A stretch of DNA of 64,000 nucleotides. Origin: Artocarpus heterophyllus (Eukaryota; Streptophyta; Magnoliopsida; Rosales; Moraceae). The notes under the pieces are model-generated. The model worked only from the letters and a program-made list of their open reading frames with translations. It was not told the DNA's origin and did no database searches. Positions 11,930-23,439 of this stretch are shown here, in pieces. The position numbers and the translations under genes are program-made. The stretch covers positions 26,625,730 to 26,689,729 of the forward strand of contig CM046351.1 of the NCBI GenBank assembly GCA_025403435.1, given 5' to 3'. How positions within the stretch are numbered: the first letter of the stretch is position 1; each line of letters starts with the position of its first letter.

Positions 11930-12172
11930 TCTTGAATTTTAAAAAAGTAAACTTTTAATTTTAGAATAATTTGAAATTGTCAATATTAGAATGATTACAA
12001 AGAAAATAATGTATCAACCAATATCAATTAAATGCCAAATTTGCCATATACTATACTTTGTGATAATTTGCTATTAAGTTTAGCAAATGGCAAATTTGGC
12101 ACTAAAATATTGTTATTTACATTCAAATGCCTTTTGTACATCAATTTAGCATTGCTTAGAAGTTGCTCTAGT
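11930..12172. mobile_element. Truncated MITE of family M2
   Basis: The sequence parallels the second half of the element at 50043-50429, with shared phrases such as AAACTTTTAAT, ATCAATTAAATGCCAA against ATCAATCAAATGCCAA, and TTAGCATTGC at the right end. The left half is missing where the family M1 copy begins. Confidence 0.5.
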
Positions 12173-12736
12173 AAAGATAGATCCATAAATAAGGCTCATG
12201 TTTTTATTAAGAGAAAATCACATGTTATGGCACATTTTTAAAAAGTGTGTTTATTTATACCACACTTAAAAAAGTTGTGTCATACTGCAATTCATCACTA
12301 GCAGATCCAGGTAGTAATAAGTAGGGACATGTGCCCCCACTCATTTTTTAAAATTTAGTTTTTTTATCTTGTTTTGTCATTCAAAATTTTAGTTATGTCT
12401 TTATTTTGAAAGAAAATTGCAATTATGCCTCCACAATAGTGATTAAAATATAGTATTGTGCCCCATGAATTAATTAAAATACAATGTTGTGCTTTCCAAA
12501 AAATAATTGAAAATTTTTTATTGCACGCTATTTTACAAGAAAAGTTATAATTATGTCCCACTCATTCATTGAAATGTATAGTTATATATATTCATTCAAT
12601 AATATACTATTTTTAATTTTTATATAGTGCCCCAATTGAGAAAATGTTACGGCTGTACAATTGCTATTCATAATACTTGTTTAAGTTGGTATTTATAAAA
12701 GCAAATTTTAAAAGATGATGTTTATAAAAATTCATA
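12173..12736. other. A+T-rich intergenic DNA, no gene
   Basis: Short repeated phrases with CCCCCACTCATT and ATGCCTCCAC look like worn repetitive DNA. I cannot assign a class. Confidence 0.4.
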
Positions 12737-13054
12737 TGGGTGGCAATATAGGTTCAACACGAGAATACAACTCGAACTTGACCTAAATTGAAGACACAAT
12801 TGACACGAAATTGACTCGAATTGATTCGATTTAGAATTTGTTAATAAAAAATATAAACAATTTTTAAATAAGATGAAAATTAGTATTTGTGCCCAAAACA
12901 TGTAAAGTAAAGTGCATATAAGTTGAAAGTAATAAAGTAACATTGTTTATATCAGTTATGACATAGACTTTTTAACTAAAAGGATTATACATGGTTGACT
13001 CAAACCCGACACAAAAAATTAGGTGGGCACAAACATGAGCCGAATTATCACCTC
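12737..13054. mobile_element. Possible MITE with GGGTGGCAA end
   Basis: The left end reads GGGTGGCAATATAGGTTCAA, and the right end reverse-complements to GAGGTGATAATTCGGCTCAT. The body contains several GACACGA/GACTCGA-like words. This resembles a widespread plant inverted-repeat family with GGGTGGCAA termini and repeated ACACGA words. The assignment rests on memory of that pattern. Confidence 0.4.
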
Positions 13055-13673
13055 TTTATGATGCTTTCTTTCTTCAGCAAGGTTTTTGTATGTTTTCAAA
13101 TTGTTTAATATGATCAAAAAAATTTTTTTTTTTGGAGGCTGAAAGACTAATACCTATCAATAAATTACTTTTTTAGTACTCAGCAATAAAATTCCCTAAT
13201 CTTTATTGTGTATTCAAACATTTTTTTCGTTTGAGGTTGTAATTCTAACCACATAATCTCAATTGCAAAAAGTATAAAATAAAAATTTGCTACAATATAA
13301 AGTAAAAATTTATTATATTATAAAACTTACAACAGAGTTTTAACTTTTCTTCAAGTACAATTAATTTTGGCTATTTTCATTTTCGGTGAAGGCCAGGCGT
13401 GAATAATTATGTTGACCAAAAAGCAAACCAAAACATCACGAAACGCAAACAAAACGGCGCAAAATCCACACACAGAAAATGCAAGGGTCTGTTTGTTTCG
13501 ATACTCGAATCACGGTTTGAATCATTTTACTATAGTATTTTTTTTTATAAAAATTTAAATCTTTATTTAAATACCCGAGCCAAATTTATCGCAAATATTT
13601 ATCCCGTAGAGCTTTTATTATAGCTTTCTTCGCATTTCCTTGAAATGAGAAACGGCGTTTAAAGCGGGCCGAT
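13055..13673. other. Upstream intergenic region of LPAT2
   Basis: This is the gap between the repeats and the acyltransferase gene. It presumably holds the promoter. I cannot point to a specific TATA element with confidence. A phrase GGTCTGTTTGTTTCGATAC near 13485 resembles one end of a MITE, but no partner end was found. Confidence 0.4.
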
Positions 13674-13973
13674 GTCACCCACATACAACAGAAAATAGAG
13701 AGGGAGAAGAAAAAGACGACGAACGAAAAAGAAGAACAATAACAAAGACTCTCTTACTCCTTTCTTCTGAGCCACTGCCCAGACCCCGAAACTTTCTCTC
13801 TCTACATCTACCTTTCTCTCTCTTCGGAAACATCGTTATCGTCGTCCATCGAATCGAAACAACAAAAGTACTCACAGCTCATCACTGTCGCGGCCTCTGA
13901 TTCCTTGCCGAACGGCGAATCGATCGTCTGTGTTGGTGAGATTCTCGGCCGTCGTGGTGGATTTGAGACGGCC

Positions 13974-16900
13974 ATGGCGATCGCAGCTGCCGTCATCGTG
14001 CCATTGGGCCTGCTTTTCTTCCTCTCTGGCCTTATCGTCAATCTCGTTCAGGTATTTTGCTTCTGTTTCTCTTCATTGGTTTAATCGCTTCGATTTTCAT
14101 GATTCTATTGAATGGATTAGGTTTTTCTTAGCGCGAATGCGTTCGATTGTGATTTCGTTCGTGGTAGGGTTTGATCTTTTTTTCCTTTCTTTTTTGGTTT
14201 GAGATTCAATGTAGCATGTGGAGTGTTTTCGTAGTTTACTAGGTTTGTTGTTTGTTCTGATTTGATGGAAAATGAAACTGGAAATGGTGTCATTTACGCT
14301 TGCTTGAGTTGTTTTTTATTTTTATCTGTAAACTTCGTTTCTAAGCTTGCATGTGAATCTAATCTAGGTTTTCTCCTGAGTGTATATGAAGTCTTACAGA
14401 TTCCATTTGAAAGTTGAAGCATGTCAGTGGGGTTGAGAAAATTGAAATAGTCTTAGAGTGATTTTCTATCACAATTATGATTGAGTAGTTCGTTTTAGAT
14501 TTTTCTTAATATGCTTTTACTTAAATAGAACGGTTTTCGGACTTGCAGTTGAAGATATCTGATATTTATTTATTATCTGAGTGTTATTTAAGTAATCTGT
14601 TTAAGGGAGACTTCAATTAATCTGATTTATTTGAGCCATTTTTCCAGGCAATTTGCTTCGTGCTTATAAGGCCTCTGTCTAAGAGTACATACAGGAGGAT
14701 CAACAGAGTGGTGGCTGAATTGTTGTGGCTGGAGCTTGTTTGGATTGTTGATTGGTGGGCAGGTGTTAAGGTGTTAATCAACTCCTTTTCATGTTATTAT
14801 ATTGAGATCTACGACCTTTAGTTTTGTTGATACATTGCACCGGCTCATCTATGGAGCTTATGTTCAAGGAAGGGTATGAATGGTTTAAACGCCTGTCCAC
14901 ATTTCAAACTTGGATGTGCACATCTATAAGCTGATTTTTCCATGTGAAACTGAAGGCATGTTGAGGTTAATGGTCTTGGGGATAGTCTAGCAATAAGAAA
15001 GATTTGTTGGAAGATTAGTGTAATATTTGTGGAGTTCGTATCTATCATCAAACTTGCATTTGCAATCTGTTGTATACCAGAACACCTCTCTACTAATGAT
15101 GCCCAATGAAAACCGGAATAGGTTTAAAAGGAAAAAGAGAATGATTCTCAGCAGTTCTTTGAACTAGTTGACTTGATTTTCGATTTTCTCATGGTTGATT
15201 TTCTTATTACTGCAGATCCAATTATACACTGATAGCAACACTTTTCATTTGATGGGTAAGACATATATTCAGTTTGGCCTGGTATACAATGCATGGTGTC
15301 TCTTTATGTTCAGGTACGTTTGTGCTGATGTCTTCGTATTTCCAGGTAAAGAGCACGCCCTTGTAATTTCCAACCATAGAAGTGATATCGATTGGTTAGT
15401 TGGATGGATATTGGCCCAGGTATGTAGACATATATGTGCATTCTTATACAACATGTCCACAATATTACATGCAACTATACAAATTAGAATCCCAAAATAG
15501 GCAAAGATATGTTGGGTTTCATGTAACTTGGTTGTGAGTCTGCCAGACAGTACTATTTTTGGTGCATCTTGAGTTCAGTTTCAAATATATGCTTAGATTT
15601 ATGTCTGGTTTCCTTGTGCAGCGGTCAGGTTGCCTTGGGAGCACGCTGGCAGTAATGAAGAAATCATCAAAGTTCCTTCCAGTATGTATCAAGTTTGAAA
15701 CTAAGATGTTTTGTCGGCATGCTCAAATGAAATCTTCGTGCCTATTTACATTTGTTTCATACTTTTAAATAGAATAATTGGGCTGAAAACTTAAGTATTG
15801 TTTCCTATTTACAATTTGAAGTAATACACCGTTCTTGGAATTAAAGCTAGAGATAGCTTAAATCAAACTTCTGATCGGTTGACATTAGTTATGAAATGTT
15901 GGTTAATTCTATTTGAATGTGATTTCACCATTAGAACTTACACGTCTTATTTTTTTGAATTTCTTCTTTCCTTCACTAATTTTGGGAGTAAATCCTTTCC
16001 AATAAATGTAGGTAATAGGTTGGTCAATGTGGTTCTCTGAATACCTTTTCCTGGAAAGGAGCTGGGCTAAGGATGAAAGCACTTTAAAGGTATGGTGTTT
16101 ATGGATATGTATTAAATATATGCTTACAATCTTACATCTTCCTCTACGGCAACATTCTGCATCTGTTTGTTTCTACTTTTGCGCTGGCATCATTAATTCA
16201 ATCTTGTGGGAGTTTCTGCAGTCAGGTATTCAACGTCTGAAAGACTATCCTCTTCCCTTCTGGTTAGCGCTTTTTGTTGAAGGAACACGCTTCACACAGG
16301 CAAAGCTTTTAGCAGCTCAGGAATATGCAGCCTCAACAGGGCTGCCCGTGCCTAGAAATGTTCTGATTCCTCGTACTAAGGTCAAACTCTTATCCATTTG
16401 TTTTCAATGTGCTACTTACTTTATGTTAAAAGTAATACTACTGTATGCAAGAAGTGAAGAAAATCAACTCTTTTTTTTCTTTTTTTTTTTAAAGTTAGAA
16501 TTCGTTTTTCTTCATTTGTTCTTGGGGTTGTAAGGACCATGAGAATTTGAGGGGTGCATTTGGGACTGTGCATGATTAGCAGAAACTCATGCCCTGCAAT
16601 GAAGAATAGTAAACAAATATGCCGTGGGTTCAGTTAGAGATCTTGCACATGCCAATTTGGTGTGAGAAAAGAACCAGAATGATGCAAAACGAGTTTGTAT
16701 CATAATTTTGAACATTGGGACTAACGCTTTCTTTTAATAGTGAATTGAATATGTTATGGGGCCTTTGTATGTCATAGTAATTACACAATCCCGATTCCCA
16801 ACAAATAGAGTTGTATGTTTTGTTTTTTCTTTTTTTAATTTTTATTTTTTTAAGTAAAATAGAGTTGTATATTAATTTGAGATGTATTTAAATTTTTATC

Positions 16901-18148
16901 AGACATCTTCCTTCCACTATGGTATATGATGCTCTCAATACACGTGTGGTGCTATCGTCTTACTTCATGTTTCTTTCAGGGCTTTGTTTCAGCTGTAAGT
17001 CACATGCGCTCATTTGTTCCTGCTGTTTACGATGTGACCGTTGCTCTTCCCAAAACATCTCCTCCACCAACAATGTTAAGAATATTCAAGGGGCAACCAT
17101 CAGTGGTAAGCTACTATACGTGAGTTTTTTTTTAAGGCATCATTAAGCATTGATTAAGCATGTGTTAGACATTCTGAAGTATCCTCTTTACCTTGCAATG
17201 CTAGTTTTTGCATTTTTTTTTCTATGGTTCCACCTGCTCCCTTTTTCCTCTAGCGGGGAAGGGTTTATTCTGAGTATGTATATAATCAAGTGTGGACATG
17301 CTAGTTAATATTTTTTTTCCTATTTTTATTTTCACATAAATAAACGTGCTCAGTTGGTTGTACATTTACTGTCTTGCAGGTGCATGTGCACCTCAAACGG
17401 CATTTGATGAAGGATATACCTGAAAGCGATGATGCTGTTGCGCAATGGTGCAGAGACACGTTTGTGGCCAAGGTGATTACTTTGAAGGTTTTATATGGCA
17501 TTTATTCATCCTACAGTAATGCATATGTCGAAATGCATCTCTGTAAAATGAAACTAAAAAGCTATAGCGCTATACATGCCAGTTTCTGAATATATTTTTC
17601 ATCGATTTGATACTGCCGGTAGTAGTTCGTATACATTTTTTTTTTTAAACCAATTGCCTTTTGGTTTGCTTGTGAAATACCAGGATGCTTTATTGGATAA
17701 GCATATAGCTGAGGACACCTTTGGCGATCAACAATTGCAAGACAAGGGGCGGCCGATAAAGTCTCTTTTGGTGGGAAACTTTCTTCAAATAAAAATCAAC
17801 TTACAAACCTGATTCTTTCTGCCCAAAAGGCTCAGCTATTCTCTACTTTACTATATTCTGGGGTGTTGTAGAATTACCGATCCAACTTCCTTTCAACAGG
17901 TTGTTACATCTTGGGCGTGTCTACTTGTTTTCGGGGCTCTGAAGTTCCTCCAATGGTCTTCACTCTTGTCCTCACGAAAGGGCATTGCATTCACGGCCTT
18001 CGGTTTGGCTATTGTCACCGGCCTCATGCAGGTATTGATTCGCTTCTCCCAGGCAGAGCGTTCGACCCCTGCCAAGGTGGCCCCAGCAAAGCACAAGAAT
18101 GGCGGAGAGACTTCCGAGGATGCTGCAAGACAAGACAAACAGCATTAA
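13974..18148 (+). CDS. LPAT2: 1-acyl-sn-glycerol-3-phosphate acyltransferase, LPAT2 type (complete, 11 exons)
   Basis: This gene encodes an ER membrane enzyme that acylates lysophosphatidic acid at sn-2 to give phosphatidic acid, a step of glycerolipid synthesis. Exons read by eye: 13974-14051, 14648-14770, 15216-15255, 15346-15419, 15622-15681, 16012-16089, 16222-16380, 16980-17105, 17380-17472, 17684-17770, 17900-18148. All junctions are GT-AG and in phase, giving 388 residues, close to the family's roughly 390. Seen in the protein: a hydrophobic N terminus (1-26), the acyltransferase NHX4D box as NHRSDID (residues 90-96), the [11 protein letters not shown] box (169-179), [11 protein letters not shown] before the exon 7/8 junction, and two C-terminal hydrophobic segments (about 307-325 and 334-353). 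The tail is charged and Ala/Lys-rich. The ATG is the first in a CT-rich leader (about 13735-13840). No internal stop or frameshift was found. Confidence 0.95.
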
Positions 18149-19208
18149 AGTTACCGTTGCATTTTCCACGTGCGTTTTGTAACCAAGCTACAACATCATC
18201 TGAGGTCATCATTGTTATGGAACTTGGTAGACATGTAGCTTTATTTTTTTATGTTTGTCTGGCCCTATTCACCTTAGTGTGACCTCATTCTTAAAGCGTT
18301 TCTTCAATATTAATGTTCTTCTTTTTGTACAACACACGGCGTATACATGTCATTGCATTTCTTTATTTGCTTGTCTACTAGGATAATCTTCAGTTCAAGT
18401 GGTGCATTAAAGGGGGCTGTAGAATTCACAAAATTTGTGGGGCTGTAGAATGAACAAGTTTTGGCTAGTATCTATATGCCACACAGGTCGTTGAGGTGTT
18501 TTTTTTCTCTCTTTTTTTTTTTTTGGGTTATAGTTATAGATGACTCACACGAACAACTTTTGTTTAAAAATGTATTTTAATGTGATAATGCTGTATCTGA
18601 AGACCAAAAAAAAAAAAAGACTCGGAGAAAAAATAAAATTATGAGTCAAGCAGGAAAACATTGAATTTATATTCAACTTTCCACGTCCTTTTTTCTTTTA
18701 ACGTGAAACGCATAAACGTTTCTTTCGTCTTAAGAATATAGCAACTTTTTTTTTTTTGGTCCTAGGTTTGAAATTGTAAAAATTTGAATTTGAAGTTTCT
18801 TTTGTCTAAAGAATACAATAACTTTTGTTTGTTCATAGGTTTGAACTTGTAAAAATTTAAACGTTTTTTGTTCAAATCTATGAATTAAAAAAAGGTCATA
18901 AGGTTGCATGTCATAAGCTTCGTTATTTGTAAAGTCTACTTTTAAGTAGGCGCCTCTAATTTTGTTAAATTAGGGAAAAAAAAATTATTGTTTTATTCTA
19001 CCCTAGAGTTTTTGAAAGTATGTGTTTTGTTGATTTTCACTTTGATTTGAAGTTTAGTTATCAGCTTTACCTACAACTTTTCTTGGTAAAACATGTCCTC
19101 TAGAACTGTAGCTTTTTATAGTCTTGCAACTTAAACATTATTTTTCCGATGTCAATTTCAGTATAATTCCCCGTTGGAAAGTCATATTGATTGAAACCAT
19201 GTGTGTAG
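18149..19208. other. LPAT2 3' UTR and intergenic A+T-rich DNA
   Basis: The first 150-200 bases are presumably the acyltransferase 3' UTR. The remainder has T-rich stretches and no gene. A phrase TATAATTCCCCGTTGGAAAG leads into what looks like a retained NRPA1 intron end at about 19180-19208. Confidence 0.5.
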
Positions 19209-19686
19209 ATTGCTCAGGAGACAGCCAAGAAGGTTAATATGGAACGCTCTGGGATGATTGATTACTGTGAAAATGTTACTTGCAAAGAAAGTCAAGTTAT
19301 TTACTATGGGGAAGACCCCAAATGTAGGAAGGACATTCCACTCCAAGTCCTATGGAGTGGAAGCAGCCAGAGAAACCATCATTAGGGAGATAACTAATGT
19401 CTTCAAGTCCTATGGAATATCTGTCAATATCCGGCACGCGATGCTTATCGCCGACCTTATGACCCTCACCGGTGGATATCGGGCAATGAGCAGGCATGGT
19501 AGCATGGCAGCTTCAACCTCTCCTTTTGGTAAAATGTCCTTCGAGACTGCTTCCAAGTTCATAGTCGAAGCGGCCTTTCATCTTGAGATGGCTGACTAGG
19601 AAACTACGTCTGCTCGAATATGTCCTAGATTGCCTGCAAAGGTTGGCACTGGATGTTTTGATTTGATACAGGAGTTGGAAGTTTGA
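19209..19686 (+). pseudogene. NRPA1: RNA polymerase I largest subunit, C-terminal fragment (copy 1)
   Basis: The fragment starts at a splice-acceptor-like TAG with IAQETAKKV, then CKESQVIYYG. After a shift of frame it reads YGVEAARETIIREI, SVNIRHAMLIADLMT, GGYRAMSRHG, SPFGKMSFETASKF and, past an in-frame TAG, SARIC and VGTGCFDLIQELEV ending in TGA. These are the last conserved blocks of the Pol I largest subunit. About 145 bases that join DIPLQ to YGVEAA in the longer copy (48.3-48.85 kb) are missing. The sequence before the fragment matches the intron end before 48289. It is a partial genomic duplicate and not functional. Confidence 0.85.
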
Positions 19687-20789
19687 TGTAGAGACTTAAG
19701 ACGTTACAAGAGTTTGAGAGCTCTCTTCAATCCAAGGTCGAGCTCTCTCTCTTTCCTTCGTCTCTCTGCATTGTTTGGCCATCCATTGACCATCCCGGAG
19801 GTTTGCTGGCTGATGAGTTAAAAAAATTATTTTTCATGATGTCTATTCTTCCTCTTCCAATATACACATTGCATAGTGTCGGAAAAAAAGTAATTTGTCT
19901 TCACAAAATTATACATGCCTTGGTAATTAAGTAATATTCGTTAGTTCAAAAAAAATTAAGATAGATTCGTGTTGTGTATCATTGTTTATAATATATATAT
20001 GGATGAGTTTTGAATAGTTACATCTTCACCGGTGGTTACCGATCTAATTATAGAAATAAGTGTATATTTTAATTATATGAAATGATGTAGTTTTTATATG
20101 AACTGCTATAGCAATTGACATTAAGTATTGATTAAAAAACAAATCAAATCTTCAGTTGATTGTTAACCTTAAGTATTGATTAAAAAATTATTTGTCTCAA
20201 ATCTTTTTATAAATGTGAACAATTGACGTTACTAACAACACTGGCCAAGATTTCCCGTAATCTTCATCATTTCTTCAATGTTCATCTTTTGTAATGAACT
20301 AGTGTAAGAACACGTACTTTTGTACATGCAACTGGTTAAAGCTTATATAATATACCTTTAATCATTTTTGGCTAGTGCTTTTATGATATTCACTTGACGA
20401 TTTTAAAAAAACGTATTTAAAACCAAACGTTTATTGACATTGAAGGTGTAGATAGTGTATTTTTTATCTCCTATATTTTTTTATATAACACTAATATCAT
20501 GTATATATATCCATCCATTCATGAAGTACTCTTGCTCAATTTTTGAAATTGTCTTCAATACAGTTGTACCATACCAAATTTCTAATGTATTATATATATA
20601 TATATATATATATCCTTTTTTTTTAAAGAATGTATTATGTATATCTACAGATCTAAACTTAGTTTTATGTTTTCTAAATTCAGGCTTCAATGTCTCCTAA
20701 ATTCAAGTCTCAATAGATTTCTTTATATAGCTTTTCTTTAAAGAAAAAATATAGAGCCCTAAAATATATATCGAGTCTTAAACATAGAG

Positions 20790-20830
<41 letters not shown>

Positions 20831-22030
20831 TTTTTAAAAATTTCAATTTTTTTTTTCAATTTTTTAAGCTTACATTTTTGTTGATATACACACTTCTTCT
20901 TCGTCCTTTTAGGTCTTAGACATCTATATGTCTATACAACTTTATATATATTTGTAAAACTTGCAAAAAAAATTATTATTTTATTATTGTCGTATCTTAT
21001 TTGAGCCTAATTAATTAAGAATAAATATATTTAGATAGAAAGTATGAATAAATACATCTTAATTTTGAATAGGCCCTCTTAAAATCCTTTTTCGTAAGGT
21101 CCCAAAGTTTTTTGAGCCAGTTCTAGGTATAAAGTTCAAATTCTTCATCTCTGAAACTAAAAAAATGGAGAACAAATAGTAAAAATATATTAAATTTTTT
21201 AGTCGGTCAAAAGTTTTGTGGTATGATTAAAAAAAAAAAACTAATGAAAAAAACCTCTTCTCTATATATAAAATGCTAAAATTTATCTTGTATTCTTTTA
21301 GAAACCTTATTTTATATCTTTTAAAGCGTAAAGATTTTTTTTTTGTTTTTTTATTAGATAAAATTCATGTCTTAATCTATTTTTTTAATCACACAATTTA
21401 TACGAAAAAAAAAAACGAAAACAAAGAATAAAAATTATAGGTAAAACAAAAAAAAAAAAAATTTATGAAGACATTTTGAAATTTGAGGATGACAAAATGA
21501 GTCACTTATGTAAAATACAAAACATCTATACAAGCTTTTTTAGAAAAAAAAATACTTTACATAAATTTAGAAAAAAAATAAAGAGAAGTGGTTGGGGAAA
21601 AAAAAGCAATAAGCTTTGGAACAAAACAAACCATAATAGTTGCTGATTAATGATGATTAATGATCTATGAATCTATAATGAACATTATGCTACCTTTTTT
21701 TAAAAAGCAAAAAAATGTAAGTTGCAATCACCATTCTCCTGGTATTGTACTAATTATAGAATTGGTTGGCATCTATATGTAATCATGTGATTATTATTCA
21801 TAAGTATGAAAACTTTCAATTAATCCTATATATTTCATCAAATTATAAGAAATTATGTAATAAATCTTTAATTAAATTTTAATCACTTTTTAAAAATAAA
21901 AAGCCATATTAGCAAGTTACAAACAAGTTGCTCTCCTCAATCACTTTTTAGAGAGAGATTTTCTAGAGAGATAAATTCTACTACTCTAAGAAATTGTTGT
22001 TCAACACCTAGAACAATAATTCTGATTTTT
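19687..22030. other. A+T-rich intergenic DNA with AT microsatellites
   Basis: No gene was seen. (AT)n runs occur at about 20592-20613 and 20796-20828, and there are many homopolymer A and T tracts between 21100 and 21700. Confidence 0.5.
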
Positions 22031-22330
22031 TTGTTGTAATTGTAGGGAGAGTTACCAAGGAAGAATTGAACGACGTATGCCCACTTACACTCCGATTATG
22101 GAAAAGAAAATAGCAAAGAACACTAGTTGGTTGAGGCTTTTTCGAACGTAATTCTCAGTAGCGGTTCTATCAAACGATTTTTTGTCAGAAGTACGGTTCC
22201 AATTTTAATAGGTATGTAAAATCTCTTATTAATTTATCGTATATAGCATGTCTAACTCATTTTTGCAAAAGAGTTTATTTATTAAAAATTTTAAAATCGG
22301 CTGTGTACTCCTTTATCAACAAGGGTTGCT
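22031..22330 (+). repeat. Diverged copia LTR 3' end
   Basis: Phrases GGGAGAGTTACCAAGGAAGA, CCCACTTACACTCCG, AAAATAGCAAAGAACAC and AGTTGGTTGAGGCTTTTTCG run parallel to the last 250 bases of the copia LTR that ends at 33213. The segment finishes with TTTATCAACA, like the LTR end TTTCCAACA, followed by AGGGTTGCTAGAG where a primer site would lie. It is an older, related LTR remnant next to the younger nest. Confidence 0.55.
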
Positions 22331-22669
22331 AGAGTTCCCTCACAATTTGGTGGCAGAATCAATCACGTTCCCTTGCGATTCCAATCGAAAGTCCGTCACG
22401 ATTTCTCATGCTCCCTAGGACCCTATCGGGATCTCCGTCAAGAGCAACCGAGTATGACGGTGAGGCTGTCACTGTCAAGATCACTGAGCATAGAATCTTA
22501 ACCCCCGTCGTGGCCAAGATCACCGGGAATGATACCGGCAATGAAGAAGGAGATCTGCTCCGTTTTTTCTCTTTTTATTTTTTTAATTATTAGGTTTTTT
22601 TAATTTTAATTTTAATGTTGATTGTGTAAAGGAAAGCCTATTGTAATGGGGTGGAATTTAAGTTTTTAA
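22331..22669. other. Short, less A+T-rich stretch of unknown origin
   Basis: It may be the leader of the older copia remnant. A 61-codon frame (22408-22593) shows no recognisable motif and I do not call it a gene. The last five bases, TTTAA (22665-22669), form one side of the likely target duplication of the outer copia element. Confidence 0.35.
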
Positions 22670-23439
22670 TGTTAGACATGTATGCCCTAAGGAGTAAAAA
22701 TGTAAAACATTTTTGGAGACATTTTTATCAATAAAGAATTTATTCATTTATATATACCAAATCTTGTCCTCTTTACGTTCATATTTGTTGAATGTATGAT
22801 AAGCAAACAGTAGTCTGAGACTGTCAGTCTAAACCTTAAGAATTGGGCATATGATGGACTGATTATGCGGAAGACACGATTCTTAAGGTGATGGTCTAAA
22901 ACATATGATCCGCAATCGAGGGAATAAAGTTGGGCGCTTTATTCATGTAAAGATTGTTATGTTGTCTATATTTCTTTTGGGAGATGGTTTGTCTTGACCA
23001 TCGGAGTTGGACTCCGTGAATAGAAACATTGGCACGTTGTCATAGGTGACGATGTGTTGTATCGGGACATAAAGTGAATTGGTTTGGATTAATAATTCTG
23101 TCTTAGCAAATCGATTCACTTTAGACAGTCATTTGTATTGTATCTTAATCCTGAGATGAATAGTGGGCCCGTTGTCTCGACATGTGTCTTTTGATGTATT
23201 AATGGGTGACTCCCACATCTCTATAGTGGTATGCATGTCGGTACGTTGGAGGCATGACTCTTGATAGCGTAAACTTGTTATTCATAGATATGGAATCCAT
23301 AGCTCCTCTTTAGGAGTAATGATATCCTCTTATATGCGTTGTCCTGTAATTGAAAAACTGGAGCGCTCAACCATTTGGATACATAGGTGTAACTGAATGG
23401 TATACTATCTTTGGATGGTAAGTTTTCTAATGGTGAGAC
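22670..23439 (+). repeat. 5' LTR of outer copia, first part
   Basis: It begins TGTTAGACATGTATGCCC and ends with GAGAC, the 5-bp target duplicated by insertion of the inner element. It is collinear with 38829-39599 of the 3' LTR. Confidence 0.9.

Noticed and set aside
22408..22593. 61-codon frame in a less A+T-rich stretch
   Set aside because: Too short, with no motif, and it lies beside an old LTR remnant. The opposite strand is equally open.
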